From: Hevea brasiliensis | Lineage: Eukaryota; Streptophyta; Magnoliopsida; Malpighiales; Euphorbiaceae | Assembly (NCBI RefSeq): GCF_030052815.1 | Contig: NC_079507.1 | Span: forward strand, 15,832,141-15,896,140 | Direction of reading: 5' to 3' | DNA length: 64,000 nucleotides | Shown here: positions 36,229 to 47,935 of the stretch, in pieces | Numbering within the stretch: the stretch's first letter is position 1 | Layout: every line of letters starts with the position of its first letter | Made by a program: the position numbers and the translations under genes | The notes under the pieces: generated by a model | Seen by the model: only the letters and a program-made list of their open reading frames with translations | Told to the model about the DNA's origin: nothing | Databases searched by the model: none

Positions 36229-36678
36229 CTAGTACTTCTGATCATTCTGAGCAGCCATTTTGATCTGATCAATCAACACTGGCTGTACATGCCATGCAAC
36301 TGCTGTCTGCCCCTCATTATTAATCTCTAAACTGGCATGTAATGATCTCAACTCATGTACCATAAATAAAGGAGTAACCCATAGACTTGCCATAGTCTTA
36401 TAACTTAAGGCGTTACCCACAATATTAGCTTTCCCTGGCTGATAGTCTATCAGACAATCATGGTCTTTTATCAACTCTAACCATCTCCTCTGTCTCAAAT
36501 TCAGTTCTTTCTGGGTGCCCAAATACTTCAAACTCTTATGATCTGTGTAGATGTAGCACTTCTCCCCATACAAATAGTGTCTCTAGATCTTAAGAGCAAA
36601 CACTATAGCTGCAAGCTCCAAATCATGTGTTGAATAATTCCTCTCATGCGGTTTCAGCTGGCGTGATGCATAGGCAAT
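36229..36678 (-). pseudogene. gypsy F RNase H, C-terminal part
   Basis: The frame 36573-36229 holds [32 protein letters not shown] and a degraded VADALSRK block (VGNALSYK). Sequence up to 36678 covers LKPHERN and the helix with the catalytic Glu, with a stop near 36580. The domain is cut at 36683 by the solo LTR and resumes at 40299 with the first catalytic-Asp region. The segment 36121-36228 before integrase is linker with stops. Confidence 0.88.
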
Positions 36679-36683
36679 GACAT

Positions 36684-39600
36684 TGTAACACCCCTAAGTT
36701 CGGTAGTGCGTTCTGCTGCTCTGCTAGGATGCCTAGAACTACACTTCAATATGAGTGAGGAGACATAAAATAATGAAATACAAGAAAAGAAAATACAAGA
36801 AAAACAAAGGAAAAATAATAGCAAAGAAACGTAACCAAGTTAAGCAAGCCGAGAACCCTAGCGATGGTGATCAGACCGAAGTCACTACGTGGACCGTTGA
36901 TCGCCTAGATCATGGGAACCCTGGAAAATATTTTTAGGACTTAAATAGACCCTTATTGAAGAATAAATATCATTAGTAAGATCAAAGAAAAATTAAATAA
37001 TTAGTACAAAGAAAAGTGAGAAATCAAAAAACAGACAAAACCGGTGTTACCGAAAAATCGGGAATGCAACCCGAATAGGGGCATTATGGTCATTTGACAT
37101 CCCGAATTGTCTTTTGACCTAAATGTCCATTAAAAATAAATAATATTACACTTAGAAAATAAAATGAAAAATTAATTTGGTGGTACCTAAAGTAAATAGC
37201 CAAAAATGGAGTGAAAATGGTGTAAATAACACCTTTAACATATTATATGAATTAATTAGAGTAAGTGGACCACTAAAGGAATAAACTAAGGATAATGGGG
37301 CAGGTGTACATCTATTATCCAACCTGAAATTTCATCTTCTCCAAACCCTCTCAACTTTGCCGAATTGAAGAAGAGAAAGTCCTCCATTGCCGTGTAGCTT
37401 GAAGCTTCATCCTCTCCCTCATTTCACTTCTAATCACTTAGGTTTCTTCATTAAAGATTGTCTACACATCATAAGGAAGAGCTTGATACCAAAATCAAGA
37501 AGTTTAATCAAGGTTTAGCAAGCTCCAACCATAGGTAAGTTTACATTTTTGAATGTTGCTTTGTTAAACTTTGTGTACATGTTATGGGTGTGTGCTTTGT
37601 GAAGAAAATTTTCAAGTTTGAAGAGTTCTTGATATATCCAGTTTGGAAAGCCATGGAGTTGCGTATTTGATGATTTATTTTACATATATTTGATGAGAAA
37701 TTATGATGAATAGGGTGATTTAATGTCCTAGTAGTTAAATTCCATGTATATGTGGTGATTGTACAATGGGGATTGAAGTTGACGAATTATGGACACTTTG
37801 GCATGGTGAAGCTTTGCAGCAGCCTTGGGACACTTTGATAAATGTATGAGTTCATGAAGGTATTGGCAGAATATTGACATTGAGGATTGATGGATATGTA
37901 TATAGATTGGTTGTGTAAAGTGTATGTAAGAATGAGTAATGTTTATGTGTATATGTGATTGTACTTAGACTTTGTAAATTTGAGTTTATTTGGTGTATTG
38001 AGGATGTGTGTAATCTGCCCAAAGTGACTTTAAAGTGAAGAGGTATGTGGTTTTGGTAATGTACCAAAACAGAATTGGTAAGGGAAGTGGACATATAGCA
38101 ATTAAATGTGTAATGGATACATGTATAAGTAAGGTAATTAAGGGCAGTATGTATTTTAACCTATAACTTTAAATGTGTAACCTCAATTGGTATGAGACCA
38201 ATTGGAGGTGAAACTAGGCACAAAATGTGCCAACTTTCATTGAGAAAGCATACCAAAATTCTGCTTGCAAGGTGACATGAAAAATGACCAATTCGGATTA
38301 AGTGCAAGTGAGGCCTGAAAATTGACCATTTGGGCAGCAGTTAGTGTTTAGGCCATAACTCACTCAAAACAGGTCCAATTGACCTGAAATTTTAACCATG
38401 AATAGTTAAGACCCATACCTACAAGTCTTATGAAGACACCAAAGCCCAGAAATGACCATAAGCAAGTCAAACAGCTTGCACAAGTTCGAGTCCAAAAACT
38501 GGCCGAACCAAAGTTGACCAAATTGACCTAAAATTGACCTAATTTGATGCCATTTGACCAGCAATAGTATAATGACCATAACTTGGTCTACTTAACTCGG
38601 ATTGACCTAAAATTTTTCCCCACGTTCCATAAGACATAGATCTACAAGTTTGTAGTTTTGACCGAAACCCGAAAACCGAGGGAAATAGGTCATCCGGCTA
38701 GGTCAAACTAGTATCCCGGAACCCAGCAAATTGCAAGAAAATGCACTAAACAAGGAAATGAGTTTGGTAAAACGTACCAACCCTAAAACCCTATCGAATA
38801 TGACATATTAATGATACTAAAACCTAATTTACCTAAAACGCATCGAGGGTCGGTATATTAGGTGATTGAGCAAATAATAGCCTTCAGTGAATTACTTATC
38901 GAACATTATCGTTAGAGACAGTTTAATTTAGTACTGAAACACTTCAAATTGTATTTCTCAGTTACCAAAGACTCAGGAAAAGGGAAGGAAACACTGAGTC
39001 CAGACCGAGAGACAGTTATCAGAGGTTTGTGCACAACAATTATTTCTTTTGAATTATTTTCAATTGAAATAAATTATGACTATTTGCATATTATTGTTTT
39101 AAGTTGTGAAATTGTGAAAAATGGTTTGAATGATATTTGATGGATACTTATTGATTGAAAAGCACTGTAATTGGTTTGAAACCACAGCTATCATGTACAT
39201 TGATTGTATTCCTCGCTAGCTTGTCTAGTGGGATGAATTGAATTCCCTCTCTGGCTGAAGTGTTGAGGTGTATGCCTGTTGAGGACGAATAGAATGAGTA
39301 CTCATATTTTTGCTAGCTAGCTATATTATTCCTCATTAGTTGTTGACTTTTGGGATGAATTGAATACCTCATTAGCCATCGGCTTTTGGGATGAATTGAA
39401 CTTGGGAACATGATTAAAGCTGTGTGTGATTTATTGATGCATACTGTAAGATTGTAAAATGAGTTTAAATTCTTATTGACATTCATTGTCTTTTTAATTT
39501 AGCTATGTTTTGATTACTGAGATTTATTGTAATATTGTGTTAAATTCCTTATGACATTATTGTCTTGAATTTAACTATAGTTTTAAGTATCCACTATTTA

Positions 39601-40293
39601 TATGATTTATGAATTGTGATTTAAATTGTATTTGGTTAATGTTGTGCACCACTGAGACATTGTCTCAGCGATAGCTTTTTATTGCTGTCGCAGGTAGACA
39701 GACAGACAGGGCAGCAGACTAGGCTGCTAGTACCTCCAGTGAGAGACTACCGGGTATAATGAGTATACCAATATTTTGTATTTTGCAATGTAATGTATGT
39801 TCACTGTATGTACATATTGTTGTTGGTTTTGAGCAATTGTAAATGAAAATTGTACATTGAAGTTGTAAAATAATTATGAGTTATTTTGGCTTGTAAAAAT
39901 TGTATTATATCTCTTTTATCTCAGTCTTTGAAAAATCATTGTGGATTTGAGTTGAGAAATGTATTGTGTTGAGAAATATGTTGGAGTTGAGATTTGGAAA
40001 TCTATTGAAGTACTTTTTACAGGTTTTCTGAAGAACTGTTTTATCCAAAATACATATGGCACTCTGCCAAAATTTTTACAGAAATTCCAAATAATTTAAA
40101 TGTGTTAGTTCTATCACTTCAGTTCACAAAAGTTTTCAACGCCTGTAAATAGTGCTCACCACTGTAAAAGAAGTAAGAAAAGTTTTTAAAATCCCTTGTA
40201 GTGTATTTAATGGATTATCAGTAGACGGAGTTGGTAATTCATTAGGTATACTATGGGATCATGTTATGCCTTACGGAGGGATAGGGTGTTACA
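36684..40293 (+). mobile_element. Solo gypsy LTR (B family), 3610 bp, inside gypsy F RNase H
   Basis: Starts TGTAACACCCCTAAG, ends AGGGTGTTACA, with a perfect target duplication GACAT (36679-36683, 40294-40298). The uninterrupted target is visible in gypsy B near 17740 (GCAATGACATTTCG). It is homologous end to end to the solo LTR 26482-30436 and, inverted, to the B LTRs. Near the left end (36713-36731) a segment present in the other copies is collapsed. No coding region recognised. This is the innermost, hence youngest, insertion of its nest. Confidence 0.95.
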
Positions 40294-40298
40294 GACAT

Positions 40299-41234
40299 TT
40301 CGATCTTGCATCAACACACAACCTAACACATTGTGAGAAGCATCACTATAAACTGTATATTCTTCACCCGGTGTAGGTAAAGTCAGGACTGGAGCCTCAG
40401 TCAAACACCTCTTCTATTCATCAAAACTCTATTGGCATTTGTCCGTCCACTGAAATTTCTCATCTTTCCTAAGCAGCTTGGTCAATGGAGATGCCAACAT
40501 GGAGAATCCTTTCACAAAATGGCAATAGTATCCAGCTAACCCCAGGAAACTGGGAATCTCTGTAATATTTTTGGGTGGCCTCTAATTAAGGACAGCTTTT
40601 ATCTTACTTGGATCTACCTTGATGCCCTCTATTGATACTACATGCCCCAAGAAAGATATTTCTTTCAGCCAAAATTCACACTTCGATAATTTGGTGTATA
40701 ACTGTTTCTCCCTCAAAGTTTGCAGTACAATGCGTAGATGTCTATCATGCTCTTTTGCATTCCTCGAATAAACTAATATATCATCTATGAATACCACAAC
40801 AAACTGATCGAAGTATGGTCTGAAGATAATGTTCATCAGATCCATAAAAGTAGCCGGAGCATTAGTTAACCCGAATGGCATGACCAAGAACTCATAATGG
40901 CCATATTGGGTTCTAAAGGTAGTTTTAGGAATACTCTACTCTTGTAATTTCAGCTGATAATAACCTGATCTTAGGTCAATTTTGGAGAACACAGCTGCAC
41001 CCCTTAATTGATCAAACAAGTCATCAATGCAGGGCAATGGGTATCTGTTCTTTATTGTCACCTTATTCAACTGTCGATAGTCAATGCATAACCGAAGAGT
41101 GCCATCCTTCTTCTTTACAAACAATACTAGCGCTCCCCAAGGTGACACACTAGGGCGGATAAAGCCCTTATCAAGCAGCTCTTGCAACTGCACTTTCAAC
41201 TCTTTCAATTATGCAGGTGCCATTCTATATGGTG
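40299..41234 (-). pseudogene. gypsy F reverse transcriptase and start of RNase H
   Basis: The frame 41208-40936 contains [22 protein letters not shown] (fingers) and [15 protein letters not shown] (palm). The frame 40887-40582 contains [26 protein letters not shown] (active site), [15 protein letters not shown] and [12 protein letters not shown]. Further text to 40299 matches the connection and the start of RNase H. Single stops at about 40930 and 40581 split otherwise well-kept sequence. The linker FPDVFPD...LPGLPPERE seen in B is absent between 41235 and 41290, where protease sequence joins LGS directly, suggesting a deletion of roughly 100 bp. Confidence 0.9.
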
Positions 41235-41756
41235 TTATAGAGCTTGGGTCCACACCAGGTATTGTGCCAAGTATGCTTCGCACCCCTTCCTAATCATTTT
41301 TCTGGCCAGTATAGCTGAAATGACGTTTGAAGGCAATAACTGCCTCTCCCCATGTATTACTACATCACTATACTGAGGGAGACCAAAAGTGACTGTCTTC
41401 AGTCTACAGTCAATCATTGCATGATGCTTGGCTAACCAATCCATGCCCAAGATAATGTCATAATCTCTAAAGGGCATTTCAATCAAATTAGACAGAAAAG
41501 TGTGTCCTTGGATCACCAGAGGAAAATCCCTATATAGTCTATTTACCCTGACCTCCTGGCTGAATGGACTAGTTACTAGCACATCATAGTCCATTGTTAC
41601 ACACTGAATAGCAGTAGAATACATTACACTAGCACTGACATATGAATGTGTGGAGCCAGGATCAAACAACACATATAAATCTTGGTCAAGGATGGAGATA
41701 ATACCAGCTACTACATCTGATGTTGTAGCCTCCTCCCTTTGATGCATGGTATACAC
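41235..41756 (-). pseudogene. gypsy F aspartic protease
   Basis: 173-codon frame: ITSILDQDLYVLFDPGSTHSYVS holds the active-site position, but the DSG of gypsy B reads DPG here, a Ser-to-Pro change that should inactivate the enzyme. It is followed by VTSPFSQEVRVN, ILGMDWLAKHHAMIDC and, at the end, [12 protein letters not shown], the segment leading into the linker. The frame runs into a deletion before the RT. Compare the intact motif in B at 19236. Confidence 0.88.
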
Positions 41757-41838
41757 TCTGACTGGTGCGCCACTGGGTACTGGCTGGTTAACAGTGATTT
41801 GACTTCCAAGAGTATTACCAGGACCCCTACCTCTACCT

Positions 41839-42723
41839 CTACCTCAACCAGCTGGCTGTGAGCCTGTGAGAGCTAGATTCTCCAGACTGTTTCCTCTTCC
41901 CTGAACCACTTTTAGGTGCTTGACCTGTAGTCTTTTCAGTCTTCTCCTTCTCTTGTGTACCCTTCTTCATTGCCCCTTCTGATTCTATCCTTTCTAGTTC
42001 CAGGGCTTGTGAAATCAGCTCAGAAAAATTCTGGTGTCTAAATCCCATAACTTGCATCCTCAGATTCGGCCTTAACCCGGACTCAAACCTCTTACATCTG
42101 TCTCTGGGGGTGGAAACTAAGCTTCCAGCATAGTGGCTTAGCCTTGAAAAATCTCGTTCATACTCTGCTATTGTTCTGTCCCCTTATTTTAAACTCAGGA
42201 ATTCCTGTAACTTCATATCCACATAAGCATCGAGAACCCACTTCTGTCGAAACTCCCTCAAAAAGTCTAACCAGGTCAACACCAGCGGCTCAACCAGGCT
42301 ATGGGGGATGGTCTTCCACCATTCATATGCATCCCCTTGCAACAGAGAAATAGAGTACTCGAACTTCAGCTCTTCTGCACACTACAGCTTTCTAAAAACC
42401 CGTTCCATTCGCTCTAACCATTGTTCTGCCTCCAGTGGATCCCCAGTGCCCTTAAACTCGGTGGTCCCAAATTTCATCAATTTTTCATATTGCTGAGCTG
42501 AGGGCTGTGGTTGTGCTACAGGTGCTTGCATCTGAACTTGAGGTGGCACATTTCCCACCATTTATTGGAAAAACGCAGCCATCTGCTATGCAAACTGAGT
42601 AGGAAACTGCAGTGCTGGAGTAGGAGCTAGAGTGGCTGACCCACTCACGTTTTGGAGTGCTGGGGCTTCCCCTTGAACCTTAGCCTCAACAGATTGTTCC
42701 ATAGAATGATCTCCCTCTTCCAT
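41839..42723 (-). pseudogene. gypsy F gag, broken
   Basis: Start at 42723-42721 (MEEGDHSMEQ), the homologue of the B gag start. The first frame meets a stop near 42590. Later frames give QWLERMERVF-like and YERDFSRLSHYAGSL-like text, then 42057-41839 with MQVMGFRHQNFSELISQALELERIESEG and a Lys/Glu-rich linker. The zinc knuckle found in B at 19570 is not visible; the sequence passes directly from SGKRKQSGESSS to the protease linker, so the knuckle region appears deleted. 41757-41838 is Arg/Gly-rich linker with a stop. Confidence 0.85.
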
Positions 42724-42892
42724 TCCATTTTCAAAAAATTTCTACTTCCTGAGATCAAATACAAGGAGGTTGACCTCCGTTAGTGCATATTCATGATGTA
42801 AATATGTCATATGTATCAATTAAAGACACTTGAGCAGTTGTACTTAAAAAGAAAATATTCACATACACAGTCAAAATTTATTGCAAAACCAT

Positions 42893-42904
42893 GCTCTGAT
42901 ACCA
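42893..42904 (-). promoter_or_regulatory. Primer-binding site of gypsy F
   Basis: TGGTATCAGAGC in element sense, eight bases inside the LTR end, complementary to initiator tRNA-Met. The leader to the gag start is about 170 bp. Confidence 0.92.
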
Positions 42905-42912
42905 CTAAAACA

Positions 42913-45900
42913 TGTCACATCTTACCCCTCTGTAAGGCACAACATGATCCCATAGAATACCTAATGAACTACCGAACTTCACCTACCGATAATTCATTAA
43001 GTACCCTACAAGAGATTTTAAAACCATTTTCTTACATTTTGGAATGGTAAGCATTTTGGTAGGAATTAAAATCATTTAATTGAAGTTTCAAATCTAGTTA
43101 AAACTTTTGCCCATTTTATTTTTTTTTGCAAATTTTATAAAAATTTCGGCATAGTGCCGTCTGTATTTTGAGAAAACAGTTCTTCAAATACCTAAGAAAA
43201 ACACTTCTAATATATTTTCCACAACTCCCAACCTCCAAATAATCTCAATTCAACTCAAAATTCTCAGATCAAACCATTTCAAAATAATTCCATTTCATTT
43301 CACAATTCAACAAAAATTTATCATCTCAAAATATTTCACAATTTCATTCACAAGTTTAATTTATACATATAAAATATAAAAATAATATTATTACAATTTA
43401 ATATACAACTGCTCAACTTTACATTGATACATAAAACATTACAATATTTACATCAATTAACTACAAGGGTATAAATAAATACCCGTACAAAAGATCAACG
43501 GAAGCTTTTCCGGTTCAGCAGCTCACTTTACCGCTTTTTCCTTGCTCCTATCTACAACAGCAAAATAAGCTATCGCTGAGTATAAAAATACTCAGCGGTG
43601 CACAATAAAAATTAAAATGCAGTACATAAAACTTTCCTTGATAAATTCACAATTTGAATATTTCATAATCACAACTCACAATTTATCAAAACTCATTATA
43701 GCACAATTTTGGTCAAATAATTTAATAAACACAGTGTTGCCAATTCATACACAACTTAAGCCATGACACAAAATTTTCGATTAATGCCGCATTCTACACC
43801 ACGACAAAGCAATCTACAACCCCATTAATCGAAATCAATGAGGGAGGTGGCTAGCTAGCTAATGACTACTCATCCGATCTACAACCTCAACTGGTAAACC
43901 AGAGAGGGAGGAAAATAATCGATCTCAACCCCATAAATGGGGGAATAATATGGCACTGTCATGCTAAGTGTGAATCTAAAATCAATTTAAAATAATTTAT
44001 TCAAATATTGCATACAAAAATCAAATCAATTTCCAAAGTTACATTTTCATTCACAAAGTGGCAAGACAAAAGTTCTTAAACTCATAATGCGTACTAAATC
44101 AAATTTTCAAGGATAAAATGCTTAAATAATGTTTATTGTGCACAAACCTGACATGAGTCGCCTCTAGATCTTGACTCAGTCTCTCAGACTTTCCGAGTCT
44201 TTTTCAGCTGAAACACAAAATTTATAGTGTCTCAGTATCTTTACTTCATAACAATTCCAATAACTAATTCCAATATGTTTAAACTTACATTCTTGCAAAT
44301 TTCATATTGAGGTGACTATTCATAGTACTATTCAAGTCAAAATATTGACTTTCTTATACTCAAAAGGTATGGGAACTCAACTATCCTCACATACCACATT
44401 TTGGTCATCAATTTTGTTAGTTTTGGTTGTTTTCTCAAAACTTAGGTCTTTTAAGCAAAATTGCCAATTTTCAGTTTTGGTGTCTTAGATTGCACTGTTC
44501 CATTGGTCATTTTGCTATTAGAATTGGGCTAAGTTTTCTTCATAGAAATTGTTCCTTATTGTCTTAACTTTATTCTCCTTTTTGAATCACTCCAATTGGA
44601 GTTTTGTACCTCAAGTTATAGTCACTTGAATCATGGCTACCGGATTGGACTTAACCCAGATTTCTGGGCACAAAATTGGTTCTGGCAGTTTTAGGTCACT
44701 AAATTTGGGTGGCTAAGTGACTTGGTTAAGTGTATAATTTGAGTTTGTGTTCTTCATCAAATTTTTAGGTCTATATCTCAGTTTTCCACTAGTAAAATTT
44801 CAGGGCATTTAGACTTGCCTAGTCCAAGTTATGGCTAAATGAACAAACACTGTTCATTTGGTCATTTTTGTACAGGCCAGAACACTCACACCCAGATTTG
44901 GCCAATTTGTCCACTATGTTATAGTCACTTTTTGGGCATGATTCCTAAATGAAAAATGTTCCATTTTGTGTCTATTTTCATTCCCAATTGGTCTTACACC
45001 AATTGGACTTATAAATTTTCAGTTTTGGTCCCTAAAAGGACCTTGGTCCTGCTGCCTATAGCATGACCCTAAGCAATCCGAATTTGCATTTGGTTCCAAC
45101 ACTTCTAACGTACTCCAATTGGTCACAAATGACCATTTCTCACCTCAAACCAAGTCTAACACATCATTTAACACATTCTCACATTTTTGTATTCCAAACC
45201 CTAGGTGCCAAACCCTAATTCACCAATTTATTACACTAAATTAATTCTAACCATACCAACATCACCTCCACATTCATACAAACTTACCTACACTTTTAAT
45301 TCAATCAAAACACATGTATACACCCATCAAACCCTAGTTGGCCAAATTTACTTCTAGTCCTCCAATAATTATTTTCATTTCATTTTAAGCATATTTCCAA
45401 GTTCATTCAATCATAAACACTCAAACCAAAAAAATTCAAGTTGGATCACTAACCTTAGTGCAGAATTTTAATCTTCAATTCTCCCCACTTTCTTGGTTTT
45501 AATGGCATCCAACATTTATATCAAGGTCCACTTGCAAGGTTTGCTTAAGGAGGTTAGGGATTTTGTGGCTGAATTTAGGGTTTATGAGAGCTTGAGGTGA
45601 GCTCCCATGGTGGTTTCAAGAAAGAAAAATGAGAGAGAGAGAGAGAGCTAAGGGAGAGGGACGACAACAAGATGAAGATAAATGAATTTTATTTTTTTTT
45701 CTTTTCTTTTATATGTATTAGGAAGACCACAAATTATTATGAATTTAATTTTTAATTATAATATTTATGGCATCATGCATGATGTCATGCATGATGTCAT
45801 CTCTTTTCACCTTTTTCATTTTCTTTTTTTTTATTTATTTTTTCCATTAGTTCTTTAATTTAATTTTCGATTCTGAAATTTTCTTTTCTCTGATTTTATT

Positions 45901-46353
45901 TGACAGTTAGGTCAGGAGTTAGCTTTCGGGGTCAATTGACCAAATTGCCCCTTGCCGGTTTAACCTGGTTTGCAAATAATTCAATATTTCTTCCGGGTCC
46001 ATGACCTAATTATTTGACTGCCTTAACAATTCTTTTTCATGATTTTCTCTTTTCCACTATGTTCGCAATAGTCCTAAGGACCGCAGTGTCATATTTTACG
46101 GTTCGAAATTTGAGTTTAAATTGACTTCGCAGTCCTTCCCAAGAAGGTCATCCATCGCTGTGACTCTCGGCTCGTTTAACTTCTTATGTTCTGTTTTTCT
46201 TATTTATACTTAACTAATTGATAATTACTAATTATTTGTGTTTATAGCTTATCAAGTTGTCTTAAGTGTGGTTCTAATCCCCTTAATTGTCCTGACCGAC
46301 ACTGGTCACTGGAATAGTGAAATATACCAGGCTATGCAAATAGGGGTGTTACA
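42913..46353 (-). repeat. 5' LTR of gypsy F
   Basis: 3441 bp, pairs with 31377-34802 with scattered substitutions and small indels. The last portion includes the open frame beginning at 46238, which is a fusion of LTR sequence with copia gag and not a gene start. Confidence 0.95.
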
Positions 46354-46960
46354 CAACAAGAAGAAGGGAAATAAGAAAAAGAAACCTCATATTCCTGGTC
46401 CTTCCAAGAAAATAGCTAAACAGAAAGGTAAGACTAAAGCTAATGGAGGCAAAGGAAAGTGTTTCCATCGCTGTAAGGATGGGCAATCAAAAAGGAACCG
46501 CCTGCAGTATCTTGCTTCTCTGAAGGACAAGAAGGATACACCTTCGGAAGGTATGTCCATATCTTGTTATTTAGATTCTGATGATACTCATAGTTCATCT
46601 ACAGCTTGGGTTTTAAATACTGGTGCCAGTTCTCACATTTCTTATGATATGCAGGAACTAGCAAATAGTAGCAGCTTGCGTTCTCAAGATGTTAGAGTCC
46701 GAATTGGCAATGGCTCAACTGTTGAAGCTTTAGCCATAGGATCTAAATCCTTTTACATGTTTGGACATGTTATGTGTTTGGATAATATTTTATATGTACC
46801 TAATGCTTTTAAGTTCACCATTTCTATATCTAGTTTAACTAGAAATGGCTATGAATTTCAATTCACAGATGATGTTTGCAATATTTATTTTGGAAATAAA
46901 TATGTTTGTGTTGGGTTATATGAATAATGGTCTTTATTATTTGGATAATAATGACAAATA
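46354..46960 (+). pseudogene. copia D gag C-terminus and protease
   Basis: Resumes gag after gypsy F with the Lys-rich linker (KKKGNKKKKPHIPGPSKK). The zinc knuckle is degraded: KCFHRCKDGQSKRNR has lost the spacing, the His and the last Cys of a CCHC motif. The protease follows with WVLNTGASSHIS, where the catalytic Asp of the DTG motif reads Asn (codon AAT, a G-to-A change). Then come VRIGNGSTVEALAIG and NILYVPNAFKFTISISSL, in copia protease order. A frameshift occurs near 46910. In copia A this whole stretch is deleted. Confidence 0.9.
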
Positions 46961-47935
46961 CAAAATGAATGCGAGTGATCTAAATGAATGCAATGCCATG
47001 GTGAAAATCAACTCAAGTTCAAAATATATTTGGTACTTAAGGTTACGTCATGTTGTAGAAGATATGATTGCAAAATTGGAGAAAATGGGGATTCTATCCT
47101 CATTGGGCTCTAAGCCTACTCCAACTTGTGAATCTTGCCTTCAGAGCAAAATGACTAGAACACCCTTTATAGGATAAGGGCTAAGAGCTGAAAATATTTT
47201 AGAGCTAATACATAGTGATATATGTGGTCCATTAAAAGAAATGGATAGAGGTGGTTTTCATTACTTTATTACCTTTACTGATGATAAATCAAGGTTTGGG
47301 TATTTGTATTTGATGAAATACAAATATGAATCCTTTAAAAAGTTCAAAAAATTTAAATCTGAAGTAGAAAATCAAACAAGAAAGAGTATTAAAGCTCTTC
47401 GATCAGATCGTGGAGGTGAATACTTGAGTACTGAATTTGATGAATACTTGAGAGAGCACGGCATTGTTCCTAGCTGACTCCTCCCGAAACACCATAGCTG
47501 AATCGTGTATCTGAAAGGAGAAATCGTACCCTATTGGATATGGTACATAGTATGATGAGCTATACTAATATGCCAATCTCCTTTTGGGGATTTGCATTAG
47601 AATCGACTTTGCATATTCTGAATAGGATTCCATCAAAATCAGTATCTTCCACACCTTATGAAATATGGCATGGAAGAAAACCAAGTCTTAAGCATGTTAA
47701 AATTTGGGGTTGTCCAGCTTATATCAAAAAGCTGAACATTGATAAATTGGAAACCAGATTAGAAAAGGATCGATTTGTTAGATATCCTAAACATAGTTTT
47801 GGATATTATTTTTATTTACCTACATCACAAAAGGTTGTGGTAAGTAGAGATGCCATATTTCTTGAACAACAGTTTGTTCAAGAAGGAGGCAAACGAAGGC
47901 AAATAGAGTTAGAATAGGAGAATTTTGATCAACCA
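46961..47935 (+). pseudogene. copia D integrase
   Basis: Zinc domain with YIWYLRLRHVVED...CESCLQSK: the first zinc His is replaced (WHL to WYL) while the second His and both Cys remain. A TAA at 47175-47177 interrupts it. Core: HYFITFTDDKSRFGYLYL (catalytic Asp region) and IKALRSDRGGEYLS (second Asp) in 47241-47477, then after a break RNRTLLDM-like text, MMSYTNMPISFWGFAL and, in 47534-47917, PYEIWHGRKPSLKHVKIWGCPAY, the conserved C-terminal part of copia integrase. Confidence 0.9.

Larger units (their letters stand above)
31377..46353 (-). mobile_element. Ty3/gypsy retrotransposon F (Tekay/Del-like), carrying a solo LTR
   Basis: Minus-strand order: 5' LTR 42913-46353, primer-binding site, gag, protease, reverse transcriptase, RNase H (interrupted), integrase, polypurine tract, 3' LTR 31377-34802. 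Target duplication in copia D gag is TAACA (31372-31376) and CAACA (46354-46358). The intact target in copia A implies CAACA, so one side carries a C-to-T change. Length without the nested LTR is about 11.4 kb. The proteins resemble those of B, but the LTR family is distinct. Confidence 0.94.

Noticed and set aside
46238..46353. Long frame starting at 46238 as a single gene start
   Set aside because: The first 116 bp are gypsy F LTR; the rest is copia D gag. It is a junction product of the insertion.
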